Of a stretch of 64,000 bases of DNA, positions 15,605 through 22,388 are shown in pieces. A program made the position numbers and the translations under genes. Positions within the stretch are counted from its first letter, which is position 1, and every line of letters begins with the position of its first letter. Below the pieces are notes generated by a model that had not been told where the DNA came from, searched no databases, and saw only the letters and a list, made by a program, of their open reading frames with translations. The DNA comes from DAHUXN01 sp963729815 (GTDB lineage: Bacteria > Acidobacteriota > Terriglobia > Acidiferrales > UBA7541), in assembly GCA_963729815.1 (NCBI GenBank), contig CAVSPU010000004.1, positions 682,001 to 746,000 on the forward strand, in the 5' to 3' direction.

Positions 15605-16863
15605 CACGCGGCCTCGATGTCGCGGTCCACGAAGTCCTCAATGAACTCTTGCGCATCTTCTTCGTCTTCGATCTCGCCTGCGAGCAACTGCTGAATGAGC
15701 TTCGGTCGGATTTTCTTTTCGAGCTTCTCGGCGAGGTCGCGGCGCTCGAAAAAATCACCCAAGTCCCAGTCGGCACCAGGCGCGCCTAATTCTTCGATGT
15801 AGATGGCGATGTGCCGGAGATAGCATTCAGCTTGCTCTCCCGCTTCCTTGCGTCGCAGGAACGGCGCGAGCGCGCGAGAAGCCGCTTTGCTGATACTCTC
15901 ACCGTCGCACCCGATGGGAAGTCGGGCAAGCGAATCACGGACGGTTTGGCTGGCCCGCTCGCAATCGTCTGGCAAAACGCGAAACGCAACCAAGTCCACC
16001 GCGAGGCGACAATCTCGGAAATGGATTTTTTCCATTTGGACGCGCTCAAAATCGGCGGCGATTTTCCTCGCGGTTTGGTGCGCCTCGGCTCGAATTTCTT
16101 CAATGGAAGCATCGGCTGGCAGCGCACGAATGGCCTCGGACGCCGCCGCCCGGAAGCGGTTCTGCCACTCGGTCGGTTCGGAAAAAGCTATGCGCGCGAG
16201 AACAGGCAGCAACTCTTCCGCTTTTTTTACGATGCACGCGACTTCCTTGCTCCGCGTCCAGCTTGCGAGCGCGCGCTTAATCGCCGCGCTCACAACGATT
16301 GTGATGAGCTGCTGAGTCTCTCCCGGACCGAACGGCGCGAGTGACTCCCGCACGGCTTCGCCGGCGGCCAGTATCACGTCAGGTGGAGCGTCGTGGGGCA
16401 GAGCCGTAAGCGCATCGCTGAGGAATTGGTTTTCCCAGACTATCCGCTCGCGGGCGGCCGCTTCGTGTGCCGCTTGCCGGTCCTGCTCGATCCGCTCCCG
16501 CTGTCGCTGCTCGGTGCGTTCCTGCTCGGCCCGGCGCACGCTCTCTTCGCGCTCGCGGCGCGATTCCTCGTCTTCACGGCGGATTTCCTCGAGCTGCCGC
16601 CGCGAGCGGATCTCCTGCCCCTCTAGATTTAACTCGGCGATTCGTTCTCTGCGGTTTTGCAGCGTGCTCGATGCGGGAGCCTCGAAGCCGCTCCCCGTGC
16701 GACCCTGGGCGAACGCTTCCAAGTCCGCCCGACGAAACCGATAGTGCTTCCCAGGCGTAAGGAAATAGCGCAGTGAGCCGTCCTGGGCGGCGCGCTTGAC
16801 GGAGCGCACCGAGAAGCCCAGCGCCTCAGCCGCTTCGCGTACGTTCAAAGATTCAACCGCCAT
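15604..16863 (-). CDS. HTH (excisionase-type) plus long coiled-coil protein
   Basis: The 419-residue protein starts with a MerR/excisionase-type DNA-binding domain (residues 1-53: NVREAAEALGFSVRSVKRAA and YRFRRADLEAF). Residues about 68-140 are an uninterrupted Glu/Arg-rich coiled coil. The remainder is helical with no recognised fold and ends in a very acidic stretch (EIEDEEDAQEFIEDF). Six or seven CAAATCG repeats lie directly upstream (16894-16998) and are the obvious candidates for its binding sites. A DNA-binding head, long coiled coil and iterons suggest a plasmid-type replication, partition or regulatory protein. The function is unknown; the gene is the first of a coupled set with the two small membrane proteins. 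Confidence 0.7.
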   Translation of the reverse strand: MAVESLNVREAAEALGFSVRSVKRAAQDGSLRYFLTPGKHYRFRRADLEAFAQGRTGSGFEAPASSTLQNRRERIAELNLEGQEIRSRRQLEEIRREDEESRREREESVRRAEQERTEQRQRERIEQDRQAAHEAAARERIVWENQFLSDALTALPHDAPPDVILAAGEAVRESLAPFGPGETQQLITIVVSAAIKRALASWTRSKEVACIVKKAEELLPVLARIAFSEPTEWQNRFRAAASEAIRALPADASIEEIRAEAHQTARKIAADFERVQMEKIHFRDCRLAVDLVAFRVLPDDCERASQTVRDSLARLPIGCDGESISKAASRALAPFLRRKEAGEQAECYLRHIAIYIEELGAPGADWDLGDFFERRDLAEKLEKKIRPKLIQQLLAGEIEDEEDAQEFIEDFVDRDIEAA

Positions 16864-16893
16864 CGCTTCCCCTTGCCGCCCGGCAAACTAGGA

Positions 16894-16998
16894 CAAATCG
16901 TGCCAAATCGGTCAAAATCGAGCGCGCACACGCGGGAGATATTGGGCAAATCGAGCAGGCAAATCGGCCCAAAAACGTGGACAAATGTGGACAAATCG
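16894..16998. repeat. Iteron-like CAAATCG repeat array
   Basis: CAAATCG occurs at 16894, 16904, 16947, 16960 and 16992, with variants CAAAATCG at 16913 and CAAATGTG at 16982. GTGGACAAAT is a perfect 10-bp tandem repeat at 16977-16996. All copies have the same orientation, and several are spaced at 10 bp, one helical turn. The array fills the gap between the HNH gene and the HTH/coiled-coil gene. Confidence 0.7.
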
Positions 16999-17013
16999 AC
17001 CTTTCCGCTATAT

Positions 17014-17481
17014 CTACCCCCGCCGATCCGTGCCGTGCTCGCGCCGGAGACGCCAGATTTCACGCGCGAAGCGCGACCGGCGATCTGCGGGCGTGGCATG
17101 AATCAAATCAACCGCCGCGCTCACGCTCATCGCGTCCGATTCGCCCTTCATGCTCATTACAGCGGTCAGCCATTGCCCCAGCGTGCGCGCTCCCTGCGTG
17201 TCCGGGTTGAATTGCCGTGTGCGCCGCCCCAAGCCGTGCCGCTGCATCACTACGCCTATGGCCACGTTGCAGCTCCGGCACGCCCACGTTAAATTCTCCA
17301 GCGAGCCATCGCTTTCATCGCCAGACAGGTGATGCGCGTCAACGTTCCGCGTCGAACCACAGAACGCGCAGACGCGCGGCCCGGGCGGACGGCAATCCCG
17401 CGAACTGGCCCGATAGCGCGCGGCTCTATCGGTGATTTCAGTCGATGGCTTTCGCCAATTCGAGCCGCACGCTTGCGTCAG
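17014..17481 (-). CDS. HNH endonuclease without a standard start codon
   Basis: Translation of 17481-17014 gives 155 residues with a clear HNH fold: CAFC (38-41), VDAHH (47-51), ENLTWACRSC (62-71). The two CxxC pairs form the structural zinc site. The frame is open from a stop at 17596, but no ATG, GTG or TTG precedes the nuclease domain. A CTG at 17481 overlaps the TGA of the 55-residue gene (CTGA), so translation may be coupled from CTG. Otherwise the gene could be a decayed copy or depend on a frameshift. HNH nucleases next to phage packaging or replication genes are common, but the role here is unknown. Confidence 0.7.
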   Translation of the reverse strand: MTQACGSNWRKPSTEITDRAARYRASSRDCRPPGPRVCAFCGSTRNVDAHHLSGDESDGSLENLTWACRSCNVAIGVVMQRHGLGRRTRQFNPDTQGARTLGQWLTAVMSMKGESDAMSVSAAVDLIHATPADRRSRFAREIWRLRREHGTDRRG

Positions 17482-17645
17482 TCCGAGTCGCCATCCTCGC
17501 CGTTGTCGTCGCCGTTGTCTCCCTCGTCGTCGTCCTCTTCGGGCGGCAAAGCGATATCCGCAATCTGATCGAGCTGATCCTGCAGCTCGTCGTTCTCAGT
17601 TTCTAATTCTTGAACTCGTTTTTGAAGGTCGGCTTTGCTCGCCAT
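17478..17645 (-). CDS. Tiny acidic coiled-coil protein
   Basis: The product has 55 residues from the ATG at 17645, with GAGGAG 8 bases upstream. Residues 1-35 form a heptad helix (LQKRVQELETENDELQDQL) and the tail is almost entirely Asp/Glu/Gly. It overlaps the end of the 171-residue gene and its stop overlaps the putative CTG start of the HNH gene. The strong ribosome-binding site supports expression. The function is unknown; acidic tails can mimic DNA or act as chaperones for basic proteins. Confidence 0.65.
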   Translation of the reverse strand: MASKADLQKRVQELETENDELQDQLDQIADIALPPEEDDDEGDNGDDNGEDGDSD

Positions 17646-18111
17646 GTTCGTTGCTCCTCTGTGCGGATATTCCGCGACTTCGATTTTCCGTTGAGCGGCG
17701 CAGCGCGTCGAGAGAAACAATTCGCCGGGAGTTTCTTCGCCTGCGGCGCGCGTTCTGGCGAGAGCGCACCGCCGCGCGCAAGCGAGACTGCGCCTCCCTG
17801 CGGGATTGAGGGTCAAGGCGCGTCGATTCGGGGATACAAGCCGCGTAGATCGCGGACCAGCGCACGCCTCGGGAACGCAGTCTGATGGCTCGCGTAACTG
17901 CGAGATCACACGGACGCCCGGAATGCGGCGGAAGAGCTTGTTGAAAAATCCGGACGGCGCGCCGCTTGAACGCAGCGGGATCGCGCTCGGCCTGGCGCGC
18001 AAACTCTCGAAGCAAGCGAGCACCTGACTGCCGAATCGCGCGCGCGAGGCTTTCCTTGCGCGGCTTTTTCTCTCCGGGACGGGATGACCGTCGAGCATTT
18101 TGTGAGTCCAT
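17596..18111 (-). CDS. Unknown Arg-rich protein, first gene at the attR end
   Basis: A 171-residue ORF begins MDSQNARRSS. The central part looks like an orderly helical protein (LARAIRQSGARLLREFARQA, then GRPCDLAVTRAIRLRSRG) and is followed by a very basic stretch (RSRQNARRRRRNSRR). Its last 17 codons overlap the 55-residue gene in another frame. It heads the minus-strand run with the small acidic and HNH genes. No family recognised; DNA binding is likely from charge. Confidence 0.5.
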   Translation of the reverse strand: MDSQNARRSSRPGEKKPRKESLARAIRQSGARLLREFARQAERDPAAFKRRAVRIFQQALPPHSGRPCDLAVTRAIRLRSRGVRWSAIYAACIPESTRLDPQSRREAQSRLRAAVRSRQNARRRRRNSRRIVSLDALRRSTENRSRGISAQRSNEHGEQSRPSKTSSRIRN

Positions 18112-18160
18112 TGTTCACCAAAACGTTATAGCCCGAATTTTAGGTACGCTCCGGTAAATC

Positions 18161-18182
18161 CCGCGTGTGTCGCACGTGTGTG
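18161..18182 (+). promoter_or_regulatory. Putative arm site, attR end of element 2
   Basis: CCGCGTGTGTCGCACGTGTG is the near copy of 10844-10864, in the same orientation, about 85 bases inside the attR core. Confidence 0.55.
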
Positions 18183-18265
18183 ACTCTAGCGATTTGAGCC
18201 TTTTCCACAGTTCTAGCACTTCACAAAACACGTAACTTGCGTATTTTCTAAGCGGAGAGATGTTG

Positions 18266-18288
18266 CGAATCCCACCCCCTCCGCCAGT
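18266..18288 (+). repeat. attR core of element 2
   Basis: Perfect 23-base copy of the tRNA-Ser 3' end (10780-10802), with no tRNA attached. By the usual polarity this is the displaced original chromosomal end. Confidence 0.9.
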
Positions 18289-18389
18289 CAGTCTTAGGTT
18301 TTGTCTGTGTTCCCCGGATTACGGGAAGAATCCCTCATTTGCGGCCCAATTGTCCGGCCACGCGAATTCATTTCGTACGCTGGTTCTCT

Positions 18390-18455
18390 CTTCAACTCCT
18401 GTCCGAGAAGGGCATAGACTTATCGCCATATCCTCCCGAACTGATCGTGAGGTGC
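18390..18455 (+). repeat. Dispersed degenerate repeat, copy A
   Basis: CCTGTCCGAGAAGGGCAT and following bases resemble 34172-34239 over about 65 bp. In one frame the two translate similarly (EKGIDLSPYPPELI against EKGMD-stop-FQYSPKLI), so both are probably scraps of one decayed coding sequence. Confidence 0.5.
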
Positions 18456-18529
18456 ACTTTTATTCAAGGGGGAGAGGACGACAGGAGGATCTCATACGTG
18501 CGTGTCAGAGCCTTGTTCTGCGTACGTTC

Positions 18530-18950
18530 CCGAAAAAACCATTTTCCGCTGGATGAAACGAGCGCCGAGAGATCCCGAACTGGCCAAGGATCGGCTTGCA
18601 TTTCTACGCAGCCACCGGGAAGCCATTGCGGCGAAGGACCTCTTCACCGTGACAACGATTACGTTCGGTGTGCTCTCCGGCTTCTTCGTCACCAACCATG
18701 ACCGTCGGCGTATTCTGCACTTCAACGTCACGAAGCACCGGACCAGATTCTGGGTTATTCAACAGTTGCGTGGGGCGTTTCCGTTGAAACGGCTGCTCGC
18801 TGATTATGTCGGCTACTATCACGAGGATCGCACGCATCTTGGATTCGGAAAGGAAATACCGGTGCGCAGAATTCGCTCTGGAGCTACGGGTCGCATCATT
18901 TCTCACGACCGCCTCGGCGGCCTGCATCATCGTTACGGTCGGGCTGCGCG
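18530..18950 (+). pseudogene. Transposase remnant with internal deletion (rve/DDE family)
   Basis: The translation shows conserved blocks of an integrase-core transposase: HREAIAAKDLFTVTTITFGV, RRRILHFNVTKH, IQQLRGAFP, then directly LADYVGYYHEDRTHLGFGKE and ISHDRLGGLHHRYGRAA. In intact relatives the second catalytic Asp and the Glu lie between the AFP and LADYV blocks; that stretch of about 80 residues is absent. The first Asp (AAKD) remains. No inverted repeats are seen. It is a dead insertion sequence that scars the region beside element 2. Confidence 0.75.
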
Positions 18951-18960
18951 ACCATGGGGT

Positions 18961-19497
18961 CTAGTTCAGAGACCACGCGCTCGAACTTTGTCATTTATAG
19001 GGTGTGAAGTGGATCCAATGGCAGGTTGCAGCCGCGTCGGTTCAATTCGGCTATTAGGACCCGAGCGTTCGTGACGGAATCGCTTCGCTTTCGGGCCGGA
19101 TGGCATTTTGGCGAGCGACAGGCGGTGGAGCGACACGCGGGAGGTCCGTTCACCCTCGCTATGGCGTTCCCCACCGGGTTAGAGCCCGTCCTGATCCGAA
19201 ATTGTGATGCCGCCCTCCCTGCGGCATACGATTCCAATCTCTGTAAACGATTGGCGGCTGGTAGAGATCGTCGGATCCATCCTTTCTCAAGCAACCGCTC
19301 TCGGAAACAACCATTCTCGCAAACGATCACTCGCTCTATATTGAACCTACGACACGTTCATTCAGGGGCAAGAACTGCCCATGGCACAATGAATGAATCA
19401 TGAGTTCTGTGCTTTCTTGAAGCCGTTTGAATTGGCCAGGTCAGGACGAAACGCGGATTGTAATTGTGCTGAGAATGCTTTCATCTTATAGTTAAAC
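18961..19497. other. Gene-free stretch
   Basis: An ORF at 19026-19403 exists but has no recognisable fold and an unlikely composition. I see no RNA gene or clear terminator. Confidence 0.4.
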
Positions 19498-20223
19498 GTG
19501 TCCGTGCTAATGGACAGCCCCAAGTTTCGTCACATCACGCCTGGAATAGAGACCCTACACCATAGTTTCAATTTGCCACGGCATCGTCATTTGCGCGCGT
19601 ATGCCACAGTCGTGTTGGCAGGAAACTTTGTGGAATCGGGCTACATTGGACGCCTATACGCCACAGCAGGTGATGTCCTGATCCATCCTGCCCTGGACTG
19701 CCACGCCAATCCAACGGTCTCGGCGGGAGTTAAACTGTTGCGGCTGCATTGGCCAGATACGACGGGAGTCGGTGGGCTTTATCGTTTGAACAACGTTGAT
19801 CCATTGGTGCGCACCGCTGAAAAAGATCTGAACGACGCCATTCTCCACCTTGAGCAGGCGCTTGACGAGAGGTGTCTTCCTGCGCTCGGGAGGAAAAACG
19901 ATTGGCCCGATCTACTCGCCATGGACTTAACTCAGAACGCTTCGGTCGAGATTGGTGCCTGGGCGGAAACGAACGGCTTAGCGCGTGAAACGGTATCCCG
20001 AGGATTTGCAGCCGCATACGGGATTGCGCCTGCTGTTTTTCGATCTGAATTGCGCGCACGTGCGGCGTGGCTTCGCGTTACACGAGGATCTGATCGCCTA
20101 TGCACCATCGCGGCGGAAATGGGCTTTGCGGACCAAGCCCACATGACTAGATGGATTCACCGAATTACTGGCGCACCCCCCGCTGCTTGGCGCCGGAAAC
20201 CGTATCCCCGGTCAGCCAACTGA
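19498..20223 (+). CDS. AraC-family transcriptional regulator
   Basis: The protein has 241 residues from the GTG at 19498 (an ATG at 19510 is possible). Residues 15-80 form a cupin-like sensor (HSFNLPRHRHLRAYATVVL, GDVLIHPALDCHAN). The C-terminal 95 residues carry two helix-turn-helix motifs (GAWAETNGLARETVSRGFAA and TIAAEMGFADQAHMTRWIHR) with the family GFADQAHMTR signature. It acts as a ligand-dependent DNA-binding regulator. The ligand is unknown, and the convergent permease downstream is not an obvious target. Confidence 0.88.
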   Translation: MSVLMDSPKFRHITPGIETLHHSFNLPRHRHLRAYATVVLAGNFVESGYIGRLYATAGDVLIHPALDCHANPTVSAGVKLLRLHWPDTTGVGGLYRLNNVDPLVRTAEKDLNDAILHLEQALDERCLPALGRKNDWPDLLAMDLTQNASVEIGAWAETNGLARETVSRGFAAAYGIAPAVFRSELRARAAWLRVTRGSDRLCTIAAEMGFADQAHMTRWIHRITGAPPAAWRRKPYPRSAN

Positions 20224-20314
20224 TCATGAGTGAGCCGCAAGCCACCGCCCATGCGCATTTAAAGATAGCGACGCGTGCTCCGGGACATTTCGCCCAGCAC
20301 ATTATTTAAGTCCG

Positions 20315-21763
20315 TCATCCACTTTTGAAGTTCACGGCTTTTTGATCTTGGTTTCTCGAAGGCTTGACAATGAAAAAATAGACGGGGATGCCGCTGGCAA
20401 CGAGTCCAATTCCAATGAGCGCACCGACGGGCCGCTCAATGACGGTGCTGACAACCAGCCCGATTGCCGCGGCGCAGAACAGCAAGGAGACCCATGGGTA
20501 TCCCGGAACGCGAAAAGGACGCTCCAGTTGCGGTTGTGTATGCCTTAGCACCAAGACGGCTGCAACCGCCAATCCGTAAAAAATCCATGCGGTGAAGATG
20601 ACGTTCGTGAAAAGCTGCTGATAACTTCCGGAAGCGGCTAGCACCGCTGACCAAACGCCTTGAACAATCAGAGCCAGCATCGGTGTGCGGTAATGATTAT
20701 TGATTCGGCCGAAGATCTGCGGAAATGCACCGTCGCGTGCCATTGCGTAATAGACGCGAGGGCCGGTGAGCACCAGGCCGTTCATGGACCCTAGTATCGA
20801 AACGAGGATCAGAAAAGATATGAAGGTTTTTGCGATCGGACCCAGAAGCTTCCCCACTGCAAAGGCGGCGACGGCGTCGCTTCCTCGAATTTCGGCGGGA
20901 GACAATAAATGATAGTAGCCGAGATTAGCGGTTAGGTAGATCAGCATGACTATCGCGGTGCCATAGAAAAGGCCTCGCGGCAAGTCCACTTGGGGCCGCT
21001 TCATTTCTCCAGCGACGAACGATACGACGTGCCAGCCCTCATAGGCAAACAAGACCGCAACAAGTGCGATGCCAAATCCGGCGAGAGAAAAAGCATGACC
21101 CCCGCCATTTGCGGCTACTTGGAAGAGATGGAGGGGGCGCGAACCTTTAATGCACAGCAAGAGAATGATTCCAGCCAATCCGCTGACTTTGGCTATGGCG
21201 ATAAGATTTTGCACGAGCTTGCCGCCGCGAATTCCAAGGCAACTGATCATTGTGAGCGTCAGGATGCACACCATGCTCAATACTTTCTCTTCGGCCGTGC
21301 TCAACGGCAGGATTTGGCCGACATACAATCCGAACCCGACAGCCAGCGCCGCAATGCTTCCCGAATGAATCATGAAAAGCAGCCCCCAGGCGTACAGGAA
21401 GGCGAGGAGCGAGCCGTAGGCGTGGCGCAAATAAGTGCAGAGACCGCCGGTTCCAGGATAAATGGACCCCAGTTCAGCCAGCGATAAGGCGCCAAATACC
21501 GTCAGGATTCCGCCAATCACCCAGACAAGCAGAACCGCTCCGAGGGAATTCAGTTCGGCGGCGATGGAACTGGGGATGAGGAAAATTCCGGACCCAATGA
21601 CGGTGCCAACGACAATAGCCACAGTATCAAAGAGGTTCAGCTCCTTTCGCAGGGCGAGCGGAGGAGCAGCGGCCTTTCCTACGCGGGATACTGGTTCCGG
21701 CTGAAGATGCTCGCCAAAGGGCGATCCTCCCGGATCATTGGACGCTCGGCGTTCAGGAGGCAA
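20315..21763 (-). CDS. APC-superfamily amino acid permease
   Basis: The 482-residue protein has about 12 hydrophobic segments after a 40-residue soluble start. The first helix carries the APC signature (VGTVIGSGIFLIPSSI) and a second conserved patch is GTGGLCTYLRHAYGSLLAFLY. It resembles LAT/SteT-type exchangers and cationic or neutral amino acid transporters. Substrate cannot be read from sequence. It is monocistronic, convergent with the AraC gene. Confidence 0.88.
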   Translation of the reverse strand: MPPERRASNDPGGSPFGEHLQPEPVSRVGKAAAPPLALRKELNLFDTVAIVVGTVIGSGIFLIPSSIAAELNSLGAVLLVWVIGGILTVFGALSLAELGSIYPGTGGLCTYLRHAYGSLLAFLYAWGLLFMIHSGSIAALAVGFGLYVGQILPLSTAEEKVLSMVCILTLTMISCLGIRGGKLVQNLIAIAKVSGLAGIILLLCIKGSRPLHLFQVAANGGGHAFSLAGFGIALVAVLFAYEGWHVVSFVAGEMKRPQVDLPRGLFYGTAIVMLIYLTANLGYYHLLSPAEIRGSDAVAAFAVGKLLGPIAKTFISFLILVSILGSMNGLVLTGPRVYYAMARDGAFPQIFGRINNHYRTPMLALIVQGVWSAVLAASGSYQQLFTNVIFTAWIFYGLAVAAVLVLRHTQPQLERPFRVPGYPWVSLLFCAAAIGLVVSTVIERPVGALIGIGLVASGIPVYFFIVKPSRNQDQKAVNFKSG

Positions 21764-21851
21764 TTGGCTCCTGCTGCTCTTCAGCGCGAATGTCCCCGGT
21801 GATCATTCTTTGCGTGTTGTTGCCTTTGGAGTAAGTGATTTCAAGGTTGGG

Positions 21852-22319
21852 TTACAAACTCTTGCGGAATGACTCTTGAGTTTTGTACCACTCATAGCCG
21901 TTCCTCTTGTAGAAGCCGTGAGCGCGCTCCCGCTTGACGTTCGAATGCACGGAGATGATCGCACAACCGCGGTTTCGCGCCCATTCTTCAGCAGCATCGA
22001 GCAGTATTTTCCCGATTCCGCGCGAGCGGATCTCTTGTCCGACAACCAGTCCGTTAATCTCCGCGAGCTTGTCCATTTCGACACTTCGGAATATGCAGAC
22101 TCCGATCCATCCGGCAATTTGGCCATCGGTGAGTTCAGTGACATAGATCGCGCATTCATTCGAATCCCGAATCTCCGAGAGGCGCACCCGCACCTGATCC
22201 GCAGTGGATGGATAGCCAAGTTGACTCGCCAGCTCCGCCATTCTGTCGTAATCGCTGTCCGCAGGCGCGCGAACCGTGCATGGACATTGGATCGAAGCGC
22301 GATCGGATGGCCTATTCAT
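21852..22319 (-). CDS. GNAT acetyltransferase, copy 1
   Basis: About 155 residues from the ATG at 22319, chosen because GAGAAAGG lies upstream; longer starts at 22346 and 22376 lack a site. The acetyl-CoA loop is VVGQEIRSRGIGKILLDAAE, followed by GCAIISVHSNVKRERAHGFY and the C-terminal GYEWYKTQESFRKSL. The same blocks recur at 54381-54842 (TQKSFRKAL), so the two are paralogues. Substrate unknown. Confidence 0.85.
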   Translation of the reverse strand: MNRPSDRASIQCPCTVRAPADSDYDRMAELASQLGYPSTADQVRVRLSEIRDSNECAIYVTELTDGQIAGWIGVCIFRSVEMDKLAEINGLVVGQEIRSRGIGKILLDAAEEWARNRGCAIISVHSNVKRERAHGFYKRNGYEWYKTQESFRKSL

Positions 22320-22388
22320 TTCCAACGACCTTTCTCTCTTGTCCATGTATTTTCTGCCATACTCCGTGTTCTGCATTAAGAGCTTCGT

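Larger units (their letters stand above)
10780..18288. mobile_element. Element 2: 7.5-kb integrative element with HUH Rep at tRNA-Ser 3' end
   Basis: A 23-bp perfect direct repeat spans the tRNA 3' end (10780-10802) and recurs at 18266-18288. The integrase gene lies next to the tRNA-side copy. A second pair of repeats, CCGCGTGTGTCNCNCGTGTG, is found just inside each end (10844-10864 and 18161-18182), as expected for arm sites. Cargo: integrase, excisionase-like HTH, HUH replication initiator, OB-fold-like small protein, XRE repressor with divergent unknown gene, two tiny membrane proteins, HTH/coiled-coil protein, HNH nuclease and two unknowns. No Zot-type ATPase, capsid protein, terminase or relaxase is recognisable. 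It could be a filamentous-phage relative, a satellite, or an integrated rolling-circle plasmid. Confidence 0.88.

Noticed and set aside
16845..17099. 84-residue ORF across the iteron array
   Set aside because: It overlaps the repeats, the start of the HTH/coiled-coil gene and the end of the HNH gene; no fold.
19026..19403. 125-residue ORF in the scarred region
   Set aside because: No recognisable domain, no ribosome-binding site, and composition unlike neighbouring genes.
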